DNA of 64,000 nt, from assembly GCF_002209535.1 (NCBI RefSeq), contig NZ_NJIG01000025.1:1-64000 (forward strand). The letters run 5' to 3'. A model generated the notes under the pieces. That model was not told the DNA's origin. It searched no databases and was given only the letters and a program-made list of their open reading frames with translations. The stretch comes from Achromobacter marplatensis (GTDB taxonomy: Bacteria; Pseudomonadota; Gammaproteobacteria; Burkholderiales; Burkholderiaceae_B). The position numbers and the translations under genes were made by a program. Below are positions 1 to 7,755 of the stretch, piece by piece; the stretch's first letter is position 1; every line of letters starts with the position of its first letter.

Positions 1-102
1 AACCAGTACCGCCCGCACGAATCGTTGGGTGGCCTCCCGCCGGTGCAATTCATGCCTCGGCTAACCTTCGCTCCGATCGTCTATCAACCAATGTCTACTT
101 GA
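1..102 (+). CDS. IS3-family transposase OrfB, C-terminal end (partial)
   Basis: Only the last 33 residues are in the window, read from base 1 to the TGA at 100-102. The segment carries the conserved YRPHESLGGLPP block near the end of OrfB-type DDE transposases; the catalytic D, D and E residues lie upstream, off the window. The stop codon sits about 16 bp from the inferred element end, the compact arrangement usual in IS3 elements. Which IS3 subgroup it belongs to cannot be told from this fragment. Confidence 0.7.
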   Translation, partial: NQYRPHESLGGLPPVQFMPRLTFAPIVYQPMST

Positions 103-118
103 CGGGGGTGCTTACGCA
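1..118 (+). mobile_element. Right end of an IS3-family insertion sequence
   Basis: The window opens inside a transposase reading frame that runs to the stop at 100-102. Its last residues include NQYRPHESLGGLPP, typical of the C-terminus of the rve/DDE OrfB transposase of IS3-family elements. The 16 bases after the stop, read on the minus strand, begin TGCGTAAGCACCCCC, which fits an IS3-type terminal repeat starting with TG. I place the element end at about 118, where the nicR reading frame resumes. The left end and the target duplication lie outside the window, so the exact boundary is an inference. Confidence 0.7.
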
Positions 119-411
119 ATGGCGCCAGCTCGTTGGCTGATCTGGTCAAGGCCACCGTCATCGACCAGGCCACCGTGCGCGGCGTGGTTGACCGGTTGAA
201 GCAGCGCGAACTGGTCCAGGTGGACCACGACCCGATCGACCGCCGCAAGGTCGTCATCAATCTGACGCCCATCGGGCAGGAACTGGTTGCCCAGATGGAG
301 CCGTTCGCCAAGCAGATCACCGAGAGCACGTACGGCAACCTGAACCCCGCCGAACGCCTGGCGCTGGATTTCCTGCTGACCAAAATGCTCAACGGCGACG
401 AACAGGCATAA
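118..411 (+). pseudogene. nicR: 3' part of a MarR-family repressor (NicR/BpsR-like), cut by the IS
   Basis: The open frame from the IS junction to the TAA at 409-411 encodes the recognition helix and wing of a MarR-type winged-helix repressor (LVKATVIDQATVRGVVDRL, then DPIDRRKVVINLTPIGQEL) and the C-terminal dimerisation helix. The first 50-60 residues normal for a MarR protein of about 150-160 residues are missing. No good start codon exists; a TTG at 133 is the only nearby option and has no ribosome site. In Pseudomonas NicR and in Bordetella BpsR repress the nicotinate genes and respond to 6-hydroxynicotinate. Calling this one nicR rests on its place beside the nic operon. It should be non-functional unless an intact copy exists elsewhere. 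Confidence 0.65.
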
Positions 412-448
412 GGCCCGTTGGTCGCCGTTCGTCGCCGCTGGTCTTTCT

Positions 449-467
449 GCCTGGCAATCAGCCAGGC
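449..467. terminator. Weak hairpin between converging nicR' and nicT
   Basis: GCCTGG and CCAGGC form a 6-bp stem around a 7-base loop in the 73-bp gap between two converging genes. There is no T-run on either strand, so termination activity is uncertain. Confidence 0.3.
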
Positions 468-484
468 GATCCATCAACCGTAGA

Positions 485-1801
485 TCACTCCAGCGCGCGG
501 TTGCGCGACTCCACGTCCACCGACCAGATGGCGACGGCGCCCGCCACCAGCATGCTGGACAGCACGACCAGCGACAGCGTGAAGTGGCTGGTCATGATGG
601 GCGCGATGATGGCCGGCGCAAACAGGCCGCCGAAGCGTGCCACCGCCCCCGCCATGCCCATGCCGCTTGCGCGCAGATCGGTCGGGTAGACCTCGGGCGT
701 GAACGCGTACAAGGCGCCCCACGTACCCAGCAACGAGAAACTCATCAGCAAGGTGGAACCGATCACGACGGCCGGCGACGTGCCCAGGCTGTACAGCATG
801 CACCCTACCGCGCTCAGGATCAGGAAGCCGACCAGCGTGGGCTTGCGGCCCCAGCGTTCCACGCCATAAGCCGACAGCGCAAAGCCGGGCAACTGCACCA
901 GCGCCAGCAGCACCAGGAACTCCTGGCCGCGCATGAAGGCGAAACCTTCGGTGCTGAGCTTGACGGGCAGGTAGACGAAGACGCCGTAGTAAGCGATGGA
1001 GATCAGCGCCCATGCCAGGAACAGCCCGATGCTGCGGCGGCGGTAGCTGGCCGAGAACAACGCGAACATGGACTTGTGCACCGGCACTTCCGGCTGCAGG
1101 TGGGGCAGATCAACGTCGCGGCGGTTGACCCGCGCCACGCGCTCCAGCACCTTGCGCGCCTGATCCGATTTGCCGTTGCGGTTCAAGTACATCGGCGACT
1201 CCGGTATGTAGAAGCGCAGCACCACGCCGATCAAGGCGGGCAGCCCGGTCACGAAGAAGATCACGCGCCAGGCGTCATCGCCCCAGGACGTTGCGGCCAG
1301 CGCCAGCAGCGCCAGGAAAATGGTGCCCACGGCCCAGAACGATTCCAGCAGCACCAGCCAGCGGCCGCGACGGTCGCTGGGCAGGAATTCCGCCATCATC
1401 GTGTAGTCCACAGGCAGCGTGCCGCCCACGCCGATCCCCGTCAGGAAACGCAGGAACAGCAACCACGTGAACTCCGGCGCGAACGCCGATGCCACGCCGG
1501 CGCAGGCGTCGATGACCACGGCGATCATCAAGACCGGACGGCGCCCGATGCGGTCGGCCATCCGGCCGAACACGAACGCGCCGATCAACATGCCGATAAA
1601 GAAGAACGTGCCGCTTTGCAATGCCTGCGGCACGGTGATGCCGAAGGTCTTGGCGATCGACGGCGCACTGAAACCGATCGACAGCACCTGCATGGCATCC
1701 GCCATCCAGACCAGGCCGAATATCACGAAGAGCCGATACTGGAACTTGCCGACACCTGCCACCTGGATGGCCTTGTCCACTGAAACCAATGAAGCTGACA
1801 T
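485..1801 (-). CDS. nicT: MFS transporter of the NiaP / SP type, probable nicotinate uptake
   Basis: A 438-residue, 12-segment major facilitator carrier, last gene of the leftward nic operon. It has the MFS signature RMADRIGRRP between helices 2 and 3 and a RGRWLVLLESFWAVG stretch very like that of the bacterial niacin carrier NiaP, so import of nicotinate across the inner membrane is the likely role. The name nicT is positional: Pseudomonas NicT is also an MFS protein, but orthology was not tested. The start at 1801 is preferred because AAGGGG lies about ten bases upstream and the carrier begins MSASLVSVDKA; a longer start at 1843 would add 14 residues unlike the family. It lies 62 bp downstream of the nicB-like gene. 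Confidence 0.75.
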   Translation of the reverse strand: MSASLVSVDKAIQVAGVGKFQYRLFVIFGLVWMADAMQVLSIGFSAPSIAKTFGITVPQALQSGTFFFIGMLIGAFVFGRMADRIGRRPVLMIAVVIDACAGVASAFAPEFTWLLFLRFLTGIGVGGTLPVDYTMMAEFLPSDRRGRWLVLLESFWAVGTIFLALLALAATSWGDDAWRVIFFVTGLPALIGVVLRFYIPESPMYLNRNGKSDQARKVLERVARVNRRDVDLPHLQPEVPVHKSMFALFSASYRRRSIGLFLAWALISIAYYGVFVYLPVKLSTEGFAFMRGQEFLVLLALVQLPGFALSAYGVERWGRKPTLVGFLILSAVGCMLYSLGTSPAVVIGSTLLMSFSLLGTWGALYAFTPEVYPTDLRASGMGMAGAVARFGGLFAPAIIAPIMTSHFTLSLVVLSSMLVAGAVAIWSVDVESRNRALE

Positions 1802-1863
1802 AGATGAAAAACCCCTTGTTGTGATCAACACAAACTGCTGCACGCGTTGTGGCCGCGCTTCCT

Positions 1864-4800
1864 TTAGTTCAGCTCCGCGTGCTCGCGCAGCCTGCTAATC
1901 GTGTTCGTCGGGTCCGGCCAGGGGTCTTTGCCTGGCGCATGGCGTTCCCGCAAGTAGCCGACCAAATCCGCGATCTGCCTGTCGTCCAGCGCGTCCTTGA
2001 AGCCCGGCATGTAGCCCAGCTCGTCGTTGGCTGGGGTCTGGATGCCGTTGAGGATCACCTGGATCAGGTTGTCGGGCGATGCGGCGTGCAAATTGGTGTT
2101 CGAGCTCAACAGGGGCTTCACGCCGAACAGCGTGGGGCCGCTGCCGGCCTCATGGCAGACGGCGCACGCGTTCTGATAGACGCGTTCGCCGTTCGCGCGC
2201 CGGCCCTGAAGGGAGTGGATCGTGGCAGCGGCAATCGCGGGTTGCGCCGCTGCGTGCGATGCGGGCTGCGCTCCCGACGCTGGTGCCGGCGTGAAATCGG
2301 CGGGCGGCTGCGCTACCGTGGCACCCGCCCCTTGCGGCAGGTCCAGCAAATAGGTCGTGATGGCCTTCACGTCGCTGTCGGGCAGTTCGGCCAAGCCGTG
2401 GATCACCGGCGCCATCGGCCCGGCCGCCACGCCGTGGCGCGGGGAATATCCCGTGCGCAGATACTGGAACAGTTCGTCTGCCGTCCAGGCGCGCGCGCCG
2501 GTGGCCAGCTGGTTCAGGGCGGGCGCGGTCCAGCCCTCGGCCTCGCCGCCGGCCAGGTAGTGCTCGCCCGTCTTCTCCGCGCCCAGACGGTTGCGCGGCG
2601 AGTGACAGGCCGCGCAATGGCCGGCACCCTGCACGAGATACGCGCCGCGCAGCCATTGCGCGCTGCGCGACGAATCCGGCGTGAAAGGCGTAGCGTCGTG
2701 GAACAGCGCATTCCAGCCCGCCAACAGCGGACGGAAATTGAACGGGAATGCCAGCTGCGTCTTGGGGGGCTCGGCCCGCACGGCGGGCTGCGACATCAGA
2801 TAGCCGTACAGCGCCTGCATGTCCGCATCGCTCAGCTTGGCGTAGGCCGTGTAGGGGAACGCAGGATACAGCTGCCGCCCGTCCTGGTGCACGCCGTGGC
2901 GCATGGCGCGCTCGAACGCGGTGTACGACCAGCGGCCAATGCCGGTGTCGTTATCGGGCGTGATGTTGGTGGTGTAGATCGTGCCGAAGGGCGTATCCAA
3001 CGCCAGTCCGCCCGCATTGGCTTTGCCGCCGGGCGCGGTGTGGCAGGCGACGCAATCGCCCGCGGCCGCCACCAGACGCCCGCGTTCGATAGCGCGCATT
3101 GAATACAGCGACACGTCCGGGCCGGCGGTCAGCGGCAGCGCCGGCTTCATCGGCCACAGCGCGGCGGCCATGCCGGCCAGCCCCGCCATGCCGGCGGCCA
3201 GCCACACCCAGCCGCGCGCCAGCGGATTGCGTGTACGCTCGCGACGGCGGTCAGCCAGCGCCAACCGCAACTGCTCGGAATCAAACGGCACCTGCCGCAG
3301 CCGCACACCTGTTGCGTCCTGAATGGCATTGGCGATTGCGGCAGCGGCCGGTAGCGTTACGACGCCGTCCAGACCCAGTTGCCCCTGCGTCACCAGACCG
3401 TCTGCGGCGGGATCCACGCGGGACAGGTCCTTGGCGCCTTCGCGTCGACTCAATGCGCCGGTCTGTTCGTCCGCGGCGTTGATGGCCGGGCTTGACCAGT
3501 CATCAAATGCTGGCGGGCCCGCCAGCAGGCGGCGGGCGTTAGCCAGCAATCGCGGTGTCTGTTGCTCGATTTCGGGCAGGATCGGCGCGCGCTGCGCCGG
3601 ATGCAGATGTTGGCTATCGTGGCCGGCGACGACGCGTGTCACGTCGACCTGGCCGGTTTGAGGCTGGACGGTGACCTCCGCCACCCAGGCGCTCCACACC
3701 ATGCGGGCCGTACCGCTCTCATCCACACACTGCACCTGCGCCGTGGCGAAGCCCGTGCCCCGCAACATACCGGGGCGCGGCGCGCCCCCGTCATCCGCTG
3801 CAGGCAACCCCGCCTGCTCCACGACCTGACGCGCCAGCGCTCGGCCCTGGCCCTCGGGCAGGTGCTGCAAGCGCCACGCCATCGGATCTTCATCACGGGC
3901 CAGCGCCTGCTCATGCCAGAGGCTTTCCTGGGCGAACACCTGGGCCGCGTTCAGCTCGTCGACGCTGGCGCGTAGCGGAACGGATGCCTGCTTACCGGCT
4001 TGCACCGCCACATCGCTGTGCACCGTGGGCTGCGCGGCCGCCCGCGCCTGCGCCGGCTGGCTCAACAGGCGCGCCAAGCTGGGGCGCATCGCCCAAGGCG
4101 CATCGGCCGCAAATACGGTGGTCAACGCCTGATCGCCATCAGCGCCGGGCGCCATCGCAGCCGGACTTGGAACGGGCTCGATCAAGTCCGCCGCTTGCGG
4201 CACGTACAGCACCAGTTCATCAGCCGCCTCGGTGTGGCAGGCCACGCAGACCGGCCGGCCGACCGCTTGCGACAGCAGCGCCGCATCGGCGGCCGCATCC
4301 ATCAGATCCAGCGGATGCACCACATCTAGCTCGCCGACGAGCGCGTCATCGGCGCCAACAACCGCCAGCCGTATCGTGGCCTCGGGCTGTTGCAGCACGG
4401 CAGCCAGCTCGCGTCGCAATATCTGTTGGACAGCCTGCGTGCAGGCCGGCAGCCACACGCTGGTATGCCCGTTCAGGCTCCATGCGGTGACTCGGGAGCC
4501 AGGGCTGGGGTCAACTGAAGGAAGCCGCAGGCCGTAGCGGACCTGATCGGCGTCGGGCGGGCCGGAACGCGGGGTCTCGAACGCATGGGCGGCTTGCCAA
4601 ACGGGCGCGAGATCCGCCGCGGCCTGGCGAGCATACAGCGGCGATACCGCCAAGACGCCCACGAAGTGCATGTGCTGCACCGTTGCCACCACGCCGGCCA
4701 GGGTTCGAACCTCGGCCAGGCGCGCGCCCAGCAATTGGCTCCCGCGGTAACGCGTCCCGTCCCACGCCAGTTCAGGCGCACGCAGCGCAATGCCGTGCAA

Positions 4801-4869
4801 CAGATCGGCGGGCAGCGCAGCCGGCAGGCCAGCGTTACCCGACGACGCCGCGCAAGCGTTCGCGCTCAT
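1864..4869 (-). CDS. nicB: Nicotinate dehydrogenase subunit: degenerate molybdopterin domain fused to triheme cytochrome c
   Basis: 1001 residues. Residues 1-540 resemble the molybdopterin-binding subunit of xanthine-dehydrogenase-family hydroxylases but are shortened and eroded: where an active subunit has the GAGES active-site loop, this protein has GLDGV (residues 499-503), Gly replacing the catalytic Glu. Residues 554-572 form one membrane segment. Three class I cytochrome c domains follow, with haem motifs CVACH (606-610), CAACH (752-756) and CAVCH (902-906). The likely job is to carry electrons from NicA to the respiratory chain, the haem part being periplasmic. Its ATG overlaps the nicA stop (ATGA), so the two are translationally coupled. 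Pseudomonas NicB is a single longer protein with an intact Mo half; here the intact Mo subunit is the gene at 10448. Confidence 0.8.
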   Translation of the reverse strand: MSANACAASSGNAGLPAALPADLLHGIALRAPELAWDGTRYRGSQLLGARLAEVRTLAGVVATVQHMHFVGVLAVSPLYARQAAADLAPVWQAAHAFETPRSGPPDADQVRYGLRLPSVDPSPGSRVTAWSLNGHTSVWLPACTQAVQQILRRELAAVLQQPEATIRLAVVGADDALVGELDVVHPLDLMDAAADAALLSQAVGRPVCVACHTEAADELVLYVPQAADLIEPVPSPAAMAPGADGDQALTTVFAADAPWAMRPSLARLLSQPAQARAAAQPTVHSDVAVQAGKQASVPLRASVDELNAAQVFAQESLWHEQALARDEDPMAWRLQHLPEGQGRALARQVVEQAGLPAADDGGAPRPGMLRGTGFATAQVQCVDESGTARMVWSAWVAEVTVQPQTGQVDVTRVVAGHDSQHLHPAQRAPILPEIEQQTPRLLANARRLLAGPPAFDDWSSPAINAADEQTGALSRREGAKDLSRVDPAADGLVTQGQLGLDGVVTLPAAAAIANAIQDATGVRLRQVPFDSEQLRLALADRRRERTRNPLARGWVWLAAGMAGLAGMAAALWPMKPALPLTAGPDVSLYSMRAIERGRLVAAAGDCVACHTAPGGKANAGGLALDTPFGTIYTTNITPDNDTGIGRWSYTAFERAMRHGVHQDGRQLYPAFPYTAYAKLSDADMQALYGYLMSQPAVRAEPPKTQLAFPFNFRPLLAGWNALFHDATPFTPDSSRSAQWLRGAYLVQGAGHCAACHSPRNRLGAEKTGEHYLAGGEAEGWTAPALNQLATGARAWTADELFQYLRTGYSPRHGVAAGPMAPVIHGLAELPDSDVKAITTYLLDLPQGAGATVAQPPADFTPAPASGAQPASHAAAQPAIAAATIHSLQGRRANGERVYQNACAVCHEAGSGPTLFGVKPLLSSNTNLHAASPDNLIQVILNGIQTPANDELGYMPGFKDALDDRQIADLVGYLRERHAPGKDPWPDPTNTISRLREHAELN

Positions 4870-5387
4870 CGGGCGGGCTCTTCCGTGATGGCAGCCGCGC
4901 GCAATTGCACGGCCCGCAACGCCGCCTGCATGATTTCCACATGCGTACCGCAGCGGCACAGGTTGTGGTGCAGTTCGCTGCGCAGCGCTTGCTCGGTGGG
5001 GCAGGGATTGCGGCGCAACAGGGCCTCCACCGTCATGATCATTCCGTTCAGGCAATAGCCGCACTGCGCCGCCTGGCAGTCGATGAACGCCTGTTGCGTC
5101 GGCCCTGGCTGCTGCCGCGTGCCCAGTCCTTCCAGCGTGGTCACTGCCCGCCCCTGCGCCGCCCTGACCGGGATCACGCAAGACCGCGCCGCCACACCGT
5201 CAACCAGTACCGTGCACGCACCGCATTCGCCCAGGCCGCAGCCGTACTTCGGGCCGTTCAGCTCAAGGTCATTGCGCAGCACGTGCAGCAGCGCTGTATC
5301 GGGCGCTACCGGCACGTCGTACACGCCCCCATTGACCGTCAAACGGATCGGTGGCGGGGCGCTGCTTGGATTGACTGTGGATCCCAT
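4866..5387 (-). CDS. nicA: Nicotinate dehydrogenase small [2Fe-2S] subunit
   Basis: A 173-residue small iron-sulfur subunit of the molybdenum hydroxylase family. It has a plant-ferredoxin-type cluster (C50, C55, C58, C70 in CGLGECGAC...C) and the family-specific second cluster (C109, C112, C144, C146 in CGYC...CRC). It passes electrons from the Mo site during hydroxylation of nicotinate to 6-hydroxynicotinate. No Tat or Sec signal is visible, so it acts in the cytoplasm. It overlaps the nicB-like start by four bases and follows nicC after a 112-bp gap. No clear ribosome site precedes the ATG at 5387, so the exact start is uncertain by a few codons. Confidence 0.88.
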   Translation of the reverse strand: MGSTVNPSSAPPPIRLTVNGGVYDVPVAPDTALLHVLRNDLELNGPKYGCGLGECGACTVLVDGVAARSCVIPVRAAQGRAVTTLEGLGTRQQPGPTQQAFIDCQAAQCGYCLNGMIMTVEALLRRNPCPTEQALRSELHHNLCRCGTHVEIMQAALRAVQLRAAAITEEPAR

Positions 5388-5499
5388 GGGCGTGGCGCGT
5401 GGCTACAGGTTGAAAGGGTGAAAGGTTGCCGCTACGCGGGCCAGGGATCAAGTCCCTTCTTTTGCCGGGGCCCTTTGTTGCCCGGCGTCGCGGCGCCCA

Positions 5500-6657
5500 T
5501 CATGCTGCAGCCCGGGCTTTGGGTTCTACGAGCGGCTCGCTGAACACGTCGTAGCCGAAGCACCACGACGGGTCTTCATTGGTGCGCAACCAGGTGTTGT
5601 CGTGCGAAATGCGCTGCACCTTGCTGGCGCGTTCAGCGCGGTTCGCTTCGTACAGCGCAAACGCCAGTTCGTGATTATTCACGCCCACTTCCTTGAAGCA
5701 CCGCGCCAGCATCGCGCCGTCTTCAATGGCCATGGCTGCGCCCTGTGCCATATGGGGCTTCATCGGATGGCAGGCGTCGCCCAGCAGCACCAGGCGGCCG
5801 CGGCTCCACAGCGGCAGCGGATCTCGCTCCAGCAATGACCACTTGGTTACCTCTACCGTAGCGTCGATCAGCGCCTGCACCGTGGGGTGCCAGCCGCTGA
5901 AGGCCTCGCGCATTTCGTCCTTGCTGCTGGGCAGCCAGCGGTCGTTCAAGTCCCAGTGTTCTACGGGCACACCGGTGACGTAATAGAGCTCGTCGGCCTT
6001 GCCGGTCACGAAGTAGGTCATCATGTGGCGGTCATCGCTCCACCACTTCACGCAGGCATCGAAGGGCAACATGCCGCCCTTGACCTGCGGCGTCGGGAAC
6101 ACCGCGCGGTGCGCCAGATACCCCGCGTATTTCGGCAGTTCCGGCCCCAGCAATTCTTCGCGAATCCGCGAGTTCACGCCGTCGGCGCCGATGACGATGT
6201 CGGCCTCTTCCGACGTGCCGTCGGCAAAGTGCATCACCACCACGTCACCCCGGTCTTCCACCTTGGTCAACGACTTGTCGTAGACGACGGCGCTTTTCGG
6301 CAGGGCGTCGATCAGCAAGGCGTGGAAGTCGCCCCGATGCACCGTGAGATAGGACGCGCCGTAGTTTTTGACGGCGTAATCGCCCAGCGGAATCTGCGCC
6401 AGGATGTCGCCCGTTTGCCAGTGGCGGCTGTACCAGTAGTCGGGATGGGAGCCCTGGGCGTTCAGCGCGTCTTCCACGCCGATGCGACGCAGGATCTTCA
6501 TGACGTTGGGCCCCACATGGATGCCGGCCCCTAGCCGCGAAAAGCCCGGCGCCTGCTCATAGACGCGGACGTTCAGTCCTTCGTTGAGCAGCAGCGCGGC
6601 GGTTGCGGCGCCGCCAAGACCGGCGCCGACGATGGCGATACGGGGGGATGTAGACAC
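5500..6657 (-). CDS. nicC: 6-hydroxynicotinate 3-monooxygenase
   Basis: A 385-residue FAD-dependent aromatic hydroxylase (PHBH class). It shows the dinucleotide-binding GAGLGGAATAALL near residues 10-23 and the GDACHPMKPHMAQG flavin/ribityl-binding block. NicC decarboxylates and hydroxylates 6-hydroxynicotinate to 2,5-dihydroxypyridine using NADH and O2. I chose the GTG at 6657 because a strong AAGGAG lies seven bases upstream and the protein then starts VSTSPRIAIVGAG, a length near the 382 residues of the Pseudomonas enzyme; an upstream ATG at 6744 adds an arginine-rich tail with no ribosome site. It is the first gene of the leftward operon, facing nicE across 321 bp. Confidence 0.92.
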   Translation of the reverse strand: MSTSPRIAIVGAGLGGAATAALLLNEGLNVRVYEQAPGFSRLGAGIHVGPNVMKILRRIGVEDALNAQGSHPDYWYSRHWQTGDILAQIPLGDYAVKNYGASYLTVHRGDFHALLIDALPKSAVVYDKSLTKVEDRGDVVVMHFADGTSEEADIVIGADGVNSRIREELLGPELPKYAGYLAHRAVFPTPQVKGGMLPFDACVKWWSDDRHMMTYFVTGKADELYYVTGVPVEHWDLNDRWLPSSKDEMREAFSGWHPTVQALIDATVEVTKWSLLERDPLPLWSRGRLVLLGDACHPMKPHMAQGAAMAIEDGAMLARCFKEVGVNNHELAFALYEANRAERASKVQRISHDNTWLRTNEDPSWCFGYDVFSEPLVEPKARAAA

Positions 6658-6764
6658 GGGGCTTCTCCTTGCTGGATGGTGAATGACTGGATTAGTAGAT
6701 GCTTGAACACGTTGCCGGCCACCGCCAGGGCGACACCTGCGCACGGCCTTGGATTTGAAAAATT

Positions 6765-6782
6765 ATGAAGTACACACTTCAT
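6765..6782. promoter_or_regulatory. Inverted repeat ATGAAGT-N4-ACTTCAT upstream of nicC
   Basis: A perfect palindrome with 7-bp arms and a 4-base spacer, 108-125 bp upstream of the nicC start. Size and symmetry suit a dimeric MarR-type regulator; the link to NicR is an inference. Confidence 0.5.
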
Positions 6783-6847
6783 TTTTAGATATCAAATTTT
6801 TCAAAACCCGCGTAAACCCGAAGACAGATCACCAAAATAGTGCATGT

Positions 6848-6869
6848 TTTTCACAGTATTAGGTGAAAA
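6848..6869. promoter_or_regulatory. Inverted repeat TTTTCAC-N8-GTGAAAA
   Basis: A perfect inverted repeat with 7-bp arms and an 8-base AT-rich spacer in the middle of the divergent control region. It could be an operator or activator site; which protein binds cannot be read from the sequence. Confidence 0.4.
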
Positions 6870-6918
6870 CCACTACGAAAACCAGGTTGGCTATCTGCCT
6901 CGCTCTTTGCAAGAATAG

Positions 6919-6930
6919 AGCGTATACGCT
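6919..6930. promoter_or_regulatory. Palindrome AGCGTATACGCT upstream of nicE
   Basis: A perfect 12-bp palindrome ending 48 bp before the nicE ATG, where an operator would overlap the nicE promoter. Confidence 0.5.
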
Positions 6931-6978
6931 TCTTTTGAATTTATCGGAAACCCTAGTCCCACCCTTTCAAGGCACCTC

Positions 6979-7755
6979 ATGACGAAGAATTTTCGAATCG
7001 GCCAGATCGTCCCCAGTTCCAACACGACCATGGAAACCGAAGTCCCCGCGATGCTGCAGGCGCATTCGTCCCTGCGGCCCGAGGACCGCTTCACATTCCA
7101 TTCCAGCCGGATGCGCATGAAGAAGGTGCAGAAGGAAGAGCTGGCGGCCATGGATGCCGAGAGCGACCGCTGCGCGCTGGAGCTCAGCGATGCGCGAGTC
7201 GACGTGCTGGGCTACGCCTGCCTGGTGGCCATCATGGCGATGGGCCGGGGCTACCACCGCGTCTCGCAAAAGCGCCTGTCTGAACGCACCGCCGAAAACG
7301 GCGCGGCCGCGCCCGTCATCACCAGCGCCGGGGCCTTGGTTGACGCACTGCACGTCATGGGCGCAAAGAAGATTGCGCTGGTGGCGCCCTACATGGTGCC
7401 GCTGACCGAACTGGTCATGGACTACATCGCCGCCGAAGGCTTCGAGATCGTCGACTGGCGTGCCCTGGAAATTCCCGACAACCTTGAGGTGGGCCGCCAC
7501 GACCCCGCCCGCCTGCCCGGCATCGTCGCCGGCATGAATGTGGCCGACGCCGACGTGATCGTGCTGTCCGCCTGCGTGCAGATGCCGTCGCTGCCCGCCG
7601 TGTCGCAGGTCGAAGCCGAAACGGGCAAGCCCGTACTGACGGCCTCCATCGCCACTACCTACGCCATCCTCAAAGCGCTTGGCCTGGACCCCGTGGTGCC
7701 CGGCGCAGGCGCCCTGCTCTCCGGCGCCTACCCCTATTCCAGGAACCCGCAATGA
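6979..7755 (+). CDS. nicE: Maleate cis-trans isomerase
   Basis: A 258-residue member of the Asp/Glu racemase superfamily that converts maleate to fumarate, the last step of the pathway. The two active-site cysteines are visible: C81 in GYACLVAIM and C199 in VLSACVQMPS, at the spacing of known maleate isomerases. The N-terminal IGQIVPSSNTTMETE substrate loop is also present. It is the first gene of the rightward operon, with AAGGCACCTC before the ATG, and its end overlaps the nicD start by four bases. Confidence 0.92.
   Translation: MTKNFRIGQIVPSSNTTMETEVPAMLQAHSSLRPEDRFTFHSSRMRMKKVQKEELAAMDAESDRCALELSDARVDVLGYACLVAIMAMGRGYHRVSQKRLSERTAENGAAAPVITSAGALVDALHVMGAKKIALVAPYMVPLTELVMDYIAAEGFEIVDWRALEIPDNLEVGRHDPARLPGIVAGMNVADADVIVLSACVQMPSLPAVSQVEAETGKPVLTASIATTYAILKALGLDPVVPGAGALLSGAYPYSRNPQ

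Larger units (their letters stand above)
6658..6978. promoter_or_regulatory. Divergent nicC / nicE control region
   Basis: This 321-bp gap is AT-rich compared with its surroundings and separates the two nic operons. It holds three perfect inverted repeats (6765-6782, 6848-6869, 6919-6930), each listed separately. Promoters for both operons must lie here. I could not define convincing -35/-10 pairs by eye. Confidence 0.7.

Noticed and set aside
133..411. Reading the nicR remnant as an intact small gene from a TTG at 133
   Set aside because: No ribosome site precedes it, and the product would lack the dimerisation and first DNA-binding helices needed in a MarR protein.
4870..5181. An N-terminal extension of the nicB-like frame to 5181
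   Set aside because: It runs through the nicA gene in another frame and reads as low-quality sequence; the ATG at 4869 overlapping the nicA stop is the natural start.
5460..5482. GC hairpin in the nicC-nicA gap as a terminator
   Set aside because: The 6-bp stem is followed by an A-rich and not a T-rich stretch on the transcribed strand, and both genes appear to belong to one operon.
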